NCBI GenBank assembly: GCA_018394295.1
Contig: CP074573.1
Location: 682,001-746,000 of the forward strand
DNA length: 64,000 nucleotides
Reading direction: 5' to 3'
From: Mycoplasmatota bacterium
Lineage (GTDB): Bacteria; Bacillota_I; Bacilli_A; Haloplasmatales; Haloplasmataceae
Both the position numbers and the translations under genes were made by a program. Below, one piece after another: positions 26,958 through 35,281 of the stretch. Below the pieces are notes generated by a model that was given only the letters and a program-made list of their open reading frames with translations, had not been told where the DNA came from and searched no databases. Numbering within the stretch: the stretch's first letter is position 1; each line of letters opens with the position of its first letter.

Positions 26958-29078
26958 ATGAATCATTTATTTAATGCATACTTAGACGATTTTAATAAAG
27001 TTACGATTATACTTCCTAAAAATTATTTTCAAGGTAGAAGTCGATCTTTTATATTAATACATGAGAATGAAGAAATTGATTTATTTATTGAACAAGTTAT
27101 TGATATAGGTGATTATAATAAGTATATATGTTTATTACCTACATTTGTAGAATTAGGAGTTTTATACTTTGTTAAAGATGAGTATGGTAATCAAACTGTG
27201 TTACAATCTGGTGCAATTGTTAGAAGTAGTCGTTTTGATACTTTATACTATTATGAGAAGAAAGATTTGGGGGTTACCTATCGAAAAGAAGCATCTACTT
27301 TTAAATTATGGGCTCCTACTGCGACAAAAGTATCTTTAATTATAAAAAGTGATGAACAAGAATACTTATATCCAATGAGAAGATGTAAAAAAGGAATATA
27401 TGAAGTAATCATTAAAGGTGATTTAGATGGAAAGTTATATCGTTATTTGGTTACGAATAATAATAGAGAAAGAGAAATTATTGATGTATATGGAATTAGC
27501 TCTAATGCGAATTTACAATATAGTGCCATCATAAATCCTGAAAAATTGATTGATATAAAACCACTCAGTCAACCAATTAAAGAACCAACCGATGCCATCA
27601 TTTATGAAATGAATATTCGTGATTTTTCAATTGATAAAAATAACGGAGTTAAATATAAGGGTAAATATTTAGGGTTAACTGAAAAAAATACAAAATCAAC
27701 TAATAATAATCCAACGGGATTAGATTATTTAATTAATTTAGGGATTACTCATGTTCAAATTCTTCCATTTTTTGATTTCGGTGGCGTTGATGAACTAGAT
27801 CCTGATAAAATGTATAACTGGGGATATAATCCAGAACAGTATAATACACCTGAGGGAAGTTATAGTTTATATCCAAATGATGTTTATTCTCGGTTAAATG
27901 AATTACGACAGATGATTAACGTTTTACATGAATATAATATTGGCGTTATTATGGATGTTGTCTATAATCATGTACATAATATGAACACTTTTCCATTTGA
28001 TCATATGATACCAGGGTACTTTTTTCGTTATAACCAATATGGCATGCCAACTAATGGATCAGGCTGTGGCAATGATTTAGCGACTGAACGAGAGATGGTA
28101 AGAAAATTTATTATTGATTCAGTTAAATATTGGGCAAAAACTTATCAATTAGATGGATTTCGCTTTGATTTAATGGGCTTAATTGATATTGAGACAATGA
28201 ATCGAATAAGACGAGAATTGAATGATATTAATCCTGGTTTTTTACTTTATGGTGAAGGTTGGAATTTGAATACCGCTCTTCCAAATGAGCTTAAATCGAC
28301 TTTAACCAATGCTTATAAACTCCCAGGAATTTATTTCTTTAATGATCAATATCGTGATTTCATTAAAGGAAATACATTTGTGATTAATGATTTAGGTTAT
28401 CCATTTGGTCATTTCGAATACTTAGAATCTGTTAAACAAATGTTAGCTGGAAGTGTTGGTTATGAGAAACAAAAAACACATATGTTTTTTGAACCCTATC
28501 AAACCATTAACTATATAGAATGCCATGATAATTTCACAATGTATGATAAAATCAAACTAGCTAAAGCATTTGAACCAAAAGAAAAGAGAATCAAAAGACA
28601 AAGGTTAGCCACTAGTATGTTATTACTATCACAAGGTATTCCCATGATTCATAGTGGTCAAGAATTTTACCGTACAAAGTATGGAGTAGAAAATAGTTAT
28701 AACTCGCCTGATAAAATAAATATGATTAATTGGAAACGAATGGATGACCATATTCAGGACGTACATTATATCCAAGAATTGATTAAGGTTAGAAAAAGTC
28801 ATCAGGCTTTTCATTTTAATTCAGCAGCAAAAATAAAAAAGCATCTCACTTTTCTTGAAAGTGATCAAGGCGTTATTATTATATTACTTCATAATGTAAA
28901 ACAATATGGTTGTTTTAATGATATTCAAATTATCTTTAATTGTACAGAAGAGGATTTTGCTTATAGATTTGATGATGATTATAAACTACTTTTTGATGAA
29001 AAAGCTTATCTATTAGGTAAAGATATTCCTAACTATTTAATTATAAAAGCATTAAGTGTTATGATAATAGGAAAATAA
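26958..29078 (+). CDS. pulA: Type I pullulanase (glycogen debranching)
   Basis: A 706-residue GH13 debranching enzyme. A CBM48-like domain (VTYRKEASTFKLWAPTATKVSLII) precedes the catalytic barrel. The hallmark type I pullulanase motif appears as YNWGYNPEQYNTPEGSYS. Catalytic regions are DVVYNHV, GFRFDLMGLID (nucleophile Asp), LLYGEGW (acid/base Glu) and IECHDNFTMYDKI. No signal peptide is visible, so it is intracellular and likely clips alpha-1,6 branches left by glycogen phosphorylase. GGAGG lies seven bases before the ATG; the gene has terminators on both sides and is probably transcribed partly by read-through. Confidence 0.94.
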   Translation: MNHLFNAYLDDFNKVTIILPKNYFQGRSRSFILIHENEEIDLFIEQVIDIGDYNKYICLLPTFVELGVLYFVKDEYGNQTVLQSGAIVRSSRFDTLYYYEKKDLGVTYRKEASTFKLWAPTATKVSLIIKSDEQEYLYPMRRCKKGIYEVIIKGDLDGKLYRYLVTNNNREREIIDVYGISSNANLQYSAIINPEKLIDIKPLSQPIKEPTDAIIYEMNIRDFSIDKNNGVKYKGKYLGLTEKNTKSTNNNPTGLDYLINLGITHVQILPFFDFGGVDELDPDKMYNWGYNPEQYNTPEGSYSLYPNDVYSRLNELRQMINVLHEYNIGVIMDVVYNHVHNMNTFPFDHMIPGYFFRYNQYGMPTNGSGCGNDLATEREMVRKFIIDSVKYWAKTYQLDGFRFDLMGLIDIETMNRIRRELNDINPGFLLYGEGWNLNTALPNELKSTLTNAYKLPGIYFFNDQYRDFIKGNTFVINDLGYPFGHFEYLESVKQMLAGSVGYEKQKTHMFFEPYQTINYIECHDNFTMYDKIKLAKAFEPKEKRIKRQRLATSMLLLSQGIPMIHSGQEFYRTKYGVENSYNSPDKINMINWKRMDDHIQDVHYIQELIKVRKSHQAFHFNSAAKIKKHLTFLESDQGVIIILLHNVKQYGCFNDIQIIFNCTEEDFAYRFDDDYKLLFDEKAYLLGKDIPNYLIIKALSVMIIGK

Positions 29079-29080
29079 AA

Positions 29081-29113
29081 AAAATCTTTCGAACATTTTC
29101 GAAAGATTTTTTT
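29081..29113. terminator. Bidirectional terminator
   Basis: Perfect stem AAAATCTTTCGAA/TTCGAAAGATTTT, four-base loop, with T-runs on either strand, between the convergent pulA and the small lipoprotein gene. Confidence 0.88.
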
Positions 29114-29116
29114 ATA

Positions 29117-29488
29117 TTAATTAATATCCCAAGAAACTGTAAAAGTTCCTCCATGATTATCAGCATATACTTTTACTTTATAAGATCCTTTTTTATCGAT
29201 TGTCACTTCTGAATCATCTTCTATCATAGTAATTACTTTATCATTTAAAAGAAGTTTTGCTTTAATCGTCCCTTTCTTAGTTGTTTCTCTAAAATGAAAA
29301 TGAATGACATCTCCTTCTTCTAATTTAACCGTTTTAAAGTAATTACCATCAAATGTTTTATAAGAACCTTGAATAGAATTTGAAGTAGTATCAAGGTTTC
29401 CAACAGTTATTTTATAGCTCCCACCAGAACAACCACTAATAATAAGTAATGAGATCATTAACATAAATGTCATTACCAATTTTTTCAT
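29117..29488 (-). CDS. Small secreted lipoprotein, copy 1 of a tandem pair
   Basis: A 123-residue lipoprotein; the ATG at 29488 is seven bases from GGAGG, while the ATG two codons upstream is too close. The signal peptide ends in the lipobox ISGC. The mature part is a single beta-rich domain (GSYKTFDGNYFKTVKLEEGDVIHFHF ... KKGSYKVKVYADNHGGTFTVSWDIN). It resembles small jelly-roll-like extracellular domains but matches no named family that I recognise. The next upstream gene is a clear paralogue (shared GSYKTFDG, LEEGD, ADNH-GxFxVSW). Role unknown. Confidence 0.8.
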   Translation of the reverse strand: MKKLVMTFMLMISLLIISGCSGGSYKITVGNLDTTSNSIQGSYKTFDGNYFKTVKLEEGDVIHFHFRETTKKGTIKAKLLLNDKVITMIEDDSEVTIDKKGSYKVKVYADNHGGTFTVSWDIN

Positions 29489-29551
29489 ATGCATACCTCC
29501 AGTATTTATTGTTATTGTTTTTAGTTCAAACTCATGTTTAAATATTAAAAA

Positions 29552-29923
29552 TTATTTAATTTCCCAAGATACCTTAAAACTTCCACTATGATTATCTGCG
29601 ATTACTGTTACTTCATAAGTTCCTGTTGTGTCAATTGTTACTTCACATTTATCTTGAATAGTTGAAATCAATTGGTCTTGAAAATATATTTCAGAAAGTA
29701 TTGTTCCTTTATTTGTAGTTGATTCAAAATGAAATTGAACAATATCTCCTTCTTCTAATTTAATATTTTTATGGTAATCACCATCAAATGTTTTATAAGA
29801 CCCTTCAATGTAATGTGAAGTTGCGCTAACATTTCCTCTTTCTATATAGTAACTATTATTAGAGCAACCACTAATAAACAGTAAAAAGAAGATCATGATA
29901 AATGATAAAAATACTTTTTTCAT
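29552..29923 (-). CDS. Small secreted lipoprotein, copy 2 of a tandem pair
   Basis: A 123-residue paralogue of the gene at 29117-29488, with lipobox ISGC and the same domain (EGSYKTFDGDYHKNIKLEEGDIVQFHFESTT ... TYEVTVIADNHSGSFKVSWEIK). AGGAGG precedes the ATG by six bases. Its leader and signal peptide (MKKVFLSFIMIFFLLFISGC) nearly match those of the disrupted foldase copy whose start lies at 32328. That suggests recombination carried this expression and export module onto that gene. Molecular function is unknown. Confidence 0.8.
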   Translation of the reverse strand: MKKVFLSFIMIFFLLFISGCSNNSYYIERGNVSATSHYIEGSYKTFDGDYHKNIKLEEGDIVQFHFESTTNKGTILSEIYFQDQLISTIQDKCEVTIDTTGTYEVTVIADNHSGSFKVSWEIK

Positions 29924-30039
29924 ATATACCTCCTAATCTATATAGTAATTATAAATTTTTTTGAAACAAATGTCTATAAAATAAAAAAAATAATGGAAAA
30001 ATATGGATTATTTGATAACTAATATAAGAAAGAAAGATA

Positions 30040-30076
30040 AAAACATCATCTAATAGAGATTAGGTGATGTTTTTTT
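30040..30076. terminator. Terminator downstream of the disrupted foldase copy
   Basis: Stem AAAACATCATCTAAT/ATTAGGTGATGTTTT (one G-U pair), four-base loop, T-tract. A related hairpin (AAAACATCTTCCAA/TTGGGAGATGTTTT) follows the intact foldase gene, so the duplicated unit included the terminator. Confidence 0.8.
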
Positions 30077-30085
30077 AAATGATTA

Positions 30086-32328
30086 TTAATTATCTTCAGG
30101 ATTATATGTTTTTTGAAGTGTATTGATATTTTCATAGATTGATTGAATTTCAGGATCATTAAAATGGATGTTATTTAAATCACGTAATTCAGCAAGTATT
30201 TTATTTTCATAATCAGCCTGTTGCTTCTCTTTTTTTATACTTTGTTTGAAAGTCTCTCTATATGTTTTATAACTTTCAAAATTAGTGATTTTTGATTGAG
30301 TATATCTTTCATTAATATTAATATCAACATCATCTAAATCAGCGATATATTGTTTATAAGTTGCTAGTTCAAATACTTTAGCATTACTACTAGTTACATA
30401 AATAACACGGAACCCATGCTTTATTCCACTATATCGTTTTATGCATGATTCGATAGGAACTAATGTGAAGGGGGTACCCCCTCAAGGGTACGATCAGCGA
30501 TTTCTTTAGCTGCATTTTCAAATTCATCCATGATATGATTAGGACTAAAGAATCCTAAATCACCACTATTTTTTTCAGCACTTGGGTCTTGACTATACAT
30601 TTTTGCTAATGCTTCGAAAGCACTCTTATATTGAGAAGCTTTAATTTCATCTAACCCTGCAAAAGGTAACTCATCGTTTGTAGGATCTTCAGGATCATAA
30701 TAGATATAACAAGTATCCTCAGTTATTCCATCTCTGAATTCTCCATTATCTGTACAACCATTAATAACTTGTTTACCTTTTTCAAGCGCTAACGCTTTTG
30801 AGGCTTCATCCTCTGGTTCAAATGTGAATAAGATATGATTTGCTTTAACACTAAACCATTCTTGATAAGCTTCGTAGATTTCTTCTTCTGTTATAACGCT
30901 AACACCTTTATAATCGTTATACCCAAACATATAACGTTCGATTAATTCTGGTGCTGCCAAGATATCAGCTAATTGTTGATCACTGAATGCACCAAACTGA
31001 AGGGCAATAAAGTCAGACCAACTATAAGGTGATGGTTGTTGTAAAAATTGTGTTTTATAAACTTTAATTTGGCTCATAAACTCATCTTTTTCAGATTCAG
31101 ATAACCGAATATCTTTAATTGATTTTAATGCTTCAGTATTAATGTTATCTAATAATAATTGTATCGCATATTTTGTTTTCATTAAATCATATATATCATC
31201 AGTATAAACATATTTAGTTTTACCATCAATAATATGTGATGCTAAGATATGTTCACCATTTTTGATTTTTAATAATTTTTCTTCTATTTTAAATTTATCA
31301 TCAAAATTTTCTTTATATTGTTTAGCTAAATCTTTATCAAAAATTCTTAAACTAATTGTGTTATGTAAGTCTTCAATTTCATTTGTAATATAACTACTTG
31401 TTAATTTATTTTCAACCAATTTATCTAAAATGTATTGATTAAATTCTTCAGATTGTCTAAAGTTTTCAATATATTTTGGTTGACTTACTTTATATACAAA
31501 ATAGTAAGTTCTGTCATTGTGAATATATTTTGGTGCTTTATTATAATCTCCAATACCAAACGATTCACCACTTATTGTATCATTAAAGATGAAATCCTGT
31601 AAGTCTGAAGTTTCTAAATAATCTGTATAAACCACTCGATCATATTCACAGATAAATGGTTCTGTGATAAATGGAGGTTCTTCTACAGTTGTCACTTTAT
31701 CATTTTTGTGTTGTTTTGCATTTTCATCTTTAAAAAATTGTAGAATATTGTTTTCTTGAGTCAACTTGTCTTTAATCTCATCAGCTTCATAGATACTATC
31801 ATATTTTAAGGTAATAATACATAAATCTTCATGATAAGCATCTTTAGTTTTTTGTATAGCGTGGGTCTTTGATTCTTCATCAATTATTTCATTTCTTGCT
31901 ACTTCTTTTGCATAAGCTTTTTGTAAGAAACTGAGTAAATAGAAATCTTTTATTTTTTCTTCAGCATCAGGGTCATCTTTTGATGAAATAACACCTTGGT
32001 ATACCATACCTTGATAGAAAGTTTCTTCACCTTTTATTTTTTTGTCTTCTGAAATTTTATCCTCAAGTGCTTCTGTATCTACTTTATCTTTATAATCAGC
32101 GAGTAGATCTCTATCAACCTTGTCCATTAAAACAAGTAAACCATAATTTTTTTTCATCATTTCATATAAATCACCTTTAGTAATATCCAGTTTATTAAAA
32201 TCTAATACTGTATCACTAGAATGTGTTACTTTAGGTTGTGACTTAATGGAAAAAGAGATTTTTGGAAAACAGCCACTTATAAACAGTAGAAAGATGATCA
32301 TGATGAATGGTAAAAATATTTTTTTCAT
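30086..32328 (-). pseudogene. Frameshifted chimeric PrsA-like foldase copy
   Basis: From the ATG at 32328 (AGGAGG upstream) the frame encodes 622 residues: a lipoprotein signal (MKKIFLPFIMIIFLLFISGC) joined to a body nearly identical to the intact protein at 35282-37564. It stops early at 30460, where the text after the parvulin domain reads LEGVPPSH. In the next frame the homologous tail continues without interruption (FTLVPIES ... DLDDVDININERYTQSKITNF ... IYENINTLQKTYNPEDN) to a stop at 30086. The break lies in a G-rich run near 30470-30480, consistent with loss of one base. The intact paralogue has a plain membrane anchor instead of a lipobox, so this copy is also a 5' chimera. It may still make a truncated lipoprotein. 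Confidence 0.85.
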
Positions 32329-32500
32329 AAATATACCTCCTAATTTGACTATAGGTTTATTATAATTCTTTTGTTATATTTTGTCTACAAAGTAATTTTT
32401 TTTGATTTAATTTATTTTTAAAAGTAATGAGATTTAGTATTTGATAATTTGTTTAGATTATACTATACTATATAGAGGTATTAGTAATCGGAGGTTTAAA

Positions 32501-32761
32501 ATGGATAATAAAAAAAATATATTACATCGTTTAAGTATTATAGAAGGGCAAATCAGAGGTATAAAAAAGATGATTGAAGAAGATCAACAATGCAAAGCAA
32601 TTGTGACACAAGTCACTGCTGCTAAGTCAGCCTTTGAAAATACTTTAGCGTTAATTTTGACACAAAATCTAGAATCTTGTTTAGCAGAACGATTGAAAAA
32701 TAATAAGAATGTAGATTCAGCCATTAAAGAAGCAATCGTCATGATTACAAAAACAATTTAA
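32501..32761 (+). CDS. CsoR/RcnR-family repressor, CstR-like cysteine pattern
   Basis: An 86-residue all-helical repressor from the ATG at 32501, with CGGAGG seven bases upstream; the longer frame to 32441 has no ribosome site. It has the DUF156 core HRLSIIEGQIRGIKKMIEEDQQCKAIVTQ. Cysteines fall at residues 31 and 60, while the third copper ligand of CsoR (His four residues before the second Cys) is Asn56. Two Cys without the His is the fingerprint of the persulfide sensor CstR rather than of copper-binding CsoR. No sulfide-detoxification genes are adjacent; hemZ follows by 11 bases. The signal sensed is inferred. Confidence 0.8.
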   Translation: MDNKKNILHRLSIIEGQIRGIKKMIEEDQQCKAIVTQVTAAKSAFENTLALILTQNLESCLAERLKNNKNVDSAIKEAIVMITKTI

Positions 32762-32772
32762 GATGTGATTAC

Positions 32773-34224
32773 ATGAAATTTCATATTATTGGTGTTCCAG
32801 AAAAAAATATACGGATTGCTTTACTAAAATTACTGAAAGCTTTTGAACCTCATCATGAAATTGTGTCTGATAAGTTTGATTATATGGTATATATCGCTAC
32901 AATTATTTATGAAAAAGAAGTGAAGGTTTTTCTAAAATGTGATAATGTAATTATAGAACGTACAACAGAAATCATAAGTAATGTAGCTTATGATAAGAAA
33001 TATTTAATTTTGGTTGTATTTTATCAACTACTTGTTAAATTGACTAATAAAAAGTTAAGTTATGGTGTATTAACGGGAATTAGACCAACAAAACTAGTTC
33101 ATCATTATAAAAAAAGTTTCTCTGATGAAATTGTTCTTTCGATTTTACAAAATAAATATCTTATATCTCATGAAAAGGCAAAATTACTTCTTACTGTTGT
33201 CAATAACCAATATCATATGATTAAAGATTTTGAGGCTTTAACTAAGGATGTTAGTGTTTATATTAATATTCCTTTTTGTTTATCAAGATGTAGCTATTGT
33301 TCTTTTACATCCTATCCAAGTGATTACAAAAAGGTAACACGACAAGAATATTTAAAAACATTATTTAAAGAAATTGAAGAAATTGGTCATTTTTTACGGA
33401 TGAAGAAGATCAATATTACTACGATATATATTGGTGGAGGAACACCAACCGTTCTAAATGACGAGGAATTATATGATTTACTTTACAAAATAGAGTCATC
33501 TTTAGTAGATGATTTAGTTTTGGAATATACTTTAGAATGTGGTAGACCTGATACGATAACGAAGTCTAAATTAGAAATAATAAATCAATTTTCTGTTTCA
33601 AGGATTAGTATTAATCCACAAACATTTAATGAAAATACTTTATTTGCGATTAATAGAAAACATACTATAAAAGATATACTAGATAATTATAAACAAGCAA
33701 GAGCATTAGGAATGGAAAATATCAACATGGATTTAATTATTGGACTCCCAAATGAGAATTTAGATGATTATATAAATTCAATTGATCAAACCATTCAATT
33801 ATTACCTGAATCAATTACCATTCATTATTTAGCAAGAAAAAAAGGGTCTAAATTATATAATGAAGAAATAAATAATCATACAGACGATTATTTTAAATTG
33901 TTTGCATATGCGTATGAGATACTTAAAAGAGAAAATTATAATCCATATTATTTATATCGTCAAAAAAATATTTCTGGTAATTTAGAAAATATAGGGTATT
34001 GTCAAAAAGGATATGAAAGTTTATATAATATTTTAATGATTGAAGAAGCCCAGACTATTATTGGCTTAGGATGTGCCTCATCAAGTAAATTTTTAAATCA
34101 TAAAATAATATTAAATCCTAAAGATTTAATTAGTTATATAAAAAGTCATGAAATATACTTAAATAAAAAGATTAAAGGCTTAGAAGAAACATTATTGAAA
34201 GTGGAGGAAAATAATTATGAGTGA
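32773..34224 (+). CDS. hemZ: Radical-SAM coproporphyrinogen dehydrogenase-like protein, HemZ type
   Basis: A 483-residue protein with a ~160-residue N-terminal domain characteristic of HemZ (SYGVLTGIRPTKLVHHY) followed by a radical-SAM barrel. The cluster motif is VYINIPFCLSRCSYCSF (CxxxCxYC), with the SAM-binding GGGTPT motif after it and a HemN-like C-terminal part. HemZ/HemN proteins act on coproporphyrinogen III, but relatives such as HemW instead bind or insert heme; no other heme genes are in the window, so the activity is not certain. It overlaps yhaM by eight bases. Confidence 0.85.
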   Translation: MKFHIIGVPEKNIRIALLKLLKAFEPHHEIVSDKFDYMVYIATIIYEKEVKVFLKCDNVIIERTTEIISNVAYDKKYLILVVFYQLLVKLTNKKLSYGVLTGIRPTKLVHHYKKSFSDEIVLSILQNKYLISHEKAKLLLTVVNNQYHMIKDFEALTKDVSVYINIPFCLSRCSYCSFTSYPSDYKKVTRQEYLKTLFKEIEEIGHFLRMKKINITTIYIGGGTPTVLNDEELYDLLYKIESSLVDDLVLEYTLECGRPDTITKSKLEIINQFSVSRISINPQTFNENTLFAINRKHTIKDILDNYKQARALGMENINMDLIIGLPNENLDDYINSIDQTIQLLPESITIHYLARKKGSKLYNEEINNHTDDYFKLFAYAYEILKRENYNPYYLYRQKNISGNLENIGYCQKGYESLYNILMIEEAQTIIGLGCASSSKFLNHKIILNPKDLISYIKSHEIYLNKKIKGLEETLLKVEENNYE

Positions 34225-35182
34225 TTTGTTTAATTTGGATGATAAAAAAAAGATATGTGACGTTAAGAATAATGAAAAGATTTCAATATATGCGAAAATT
34301 GAAAATCTTAACGTTCAACAAGCAGTTAATCAAACCCATTTCTTAAGTTTGATGTTAATAGATGAAACTGGATATATATACGCTAAAAAATGGAATATCA
34401 AAGAAGAAGAAAAGAAGCTATTTAAAACTGGACAACTTGTTTTTATTACAGGTATTGGCAATGAATACAATAACAAAACACAATTAATCATTGATGAAAT
34501 GCGTTTAATTGATGAAAATGATAAGATTAATATAAATGAGTTTTATCTATCATCGCCTATTTCAAAAGAGAAATTAAGAATTAACATCACTTCCTATATT
34601 GAAATGATTAATAATAAAAATTTAAAGCCGATAACTTCAACGCTTTATTATAAATATGAAAACCAATATTTAGTTTTTCCTGCTGCTTCAAAAAACCATC
34701 ATGCTTATATTTCGGGACTTGCTCATCATGTTTCAACCATGCTAGATCTCGCAAAATCAATTGCAATGTCCTATCCTAACATTAATTTAGATTTACTTTA
34801 TTCAGGGATTATACTACATGATATTGGGAAAGTGATAGAATTATCTGACTACTTAGCACCAGAGTATACAACCGTAGGAAAATTGATTGGGCATATTAAT
34901 ATTTGTTTTGAAGAGATTCGAGTAATCGCAAATGATTTAAATATTAAGGGTGAGGAAGTTATGCTTTTACAACATATGATCTTATCCCATCATGGTTTAT
35001 TAGAGTATGGTTCTCCTAAACGTCCACTAATTTTAGAAGCAGAAGTACTTCATCTAATTGATATGATTGATTCAAGAATGAACATGATAGATTCTGAATT
35101 AGAAGAGATAAACAATAGTGATTTTACTAAAAGAATTTATGCCCTTGATGGACGTTCATTTTATAAACATAATTTATCATAA
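34217..35182 (+). CDS. yhaM: 3'-5' exoribonuclease YhaM family (OB-fold plus HD domain)
   Basis: A 321-residue protein. An N-terminal OB-fold nucleic-acid domain (ISIYAKIENLNVQQAVNQTHFLSLMLIDETG) is followed by an HD metal-dependent hydrolase domain: HHAYISGLAHHVSTM with HDIGKV as the HD pair and HHGLLEYGSP later. This is the architecture of YhaM, a 3'-5' exonuclease active on RNA and single-stranded DNA. The ATG lies inside hemZ with GGAGG upstream, so translation is coupled. The operon csoR-like/hemZ/yhaM ends at the hairpin following the stop. Confidence 0.9.
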   Translation: MSDLFNLDDKKKICDVKNNEKISIYAKIENLNVQQAVNQTHFLSLMLIDETGYIYAKKWNIKEEEKKLFKTGQLVFITGIGNEYNNKTQLIIDEMRLIDENDKININEFYLSSPISKEKLRINITSYIEMINNKNLKPITSTLYYKYENQYLVFPAASKNHHAYISGLAHHVSTMLDLAKSIAMSYPNINLDLLYSGIILHDIGKVIELSDYLAPEYTTVGKLIGHINICFEEIRVIANDLNIKGEEVMLLQHMILSHHGLLEYGSPKRPLILEAEVLHLIDMIDSRMNMIDSELEEINNSDFTKRIYALDGRSFYKHNLS

Positions 35183-35190
35183 AAACAATT

Positions 35191-35227
35191 AACGCAAGAT
35201 AAATCATAATGATTTTCTTGCGTTTTT
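35191..35227 (+). terminator. Terminator of the hemZ-yhaM operon
   Basis: Stem AACGCAAGA/TCTTGCGTT continued by AAATCAT/ATGATTT, then TTTTTA. Confidence 0.85.
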
Positions 35228-35234
35228 ATGTAAA

Positions 35235-35270
35235 AAAACATCTTCCAAGTTAAATTGGGAGATGTTTTTA
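35235..35270. terminator. Terminator of the intact foldase gene
   Basis: Stem AAAACATCTTCCAA/TTGGGAGATGTTTT; on the minus strand it ends in a seven-T tract. Similar in sequence to the hairpin at 30040-30076. Confidence 0.8.
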
Positions 35271-35281
35271 AAAGTATTTAA

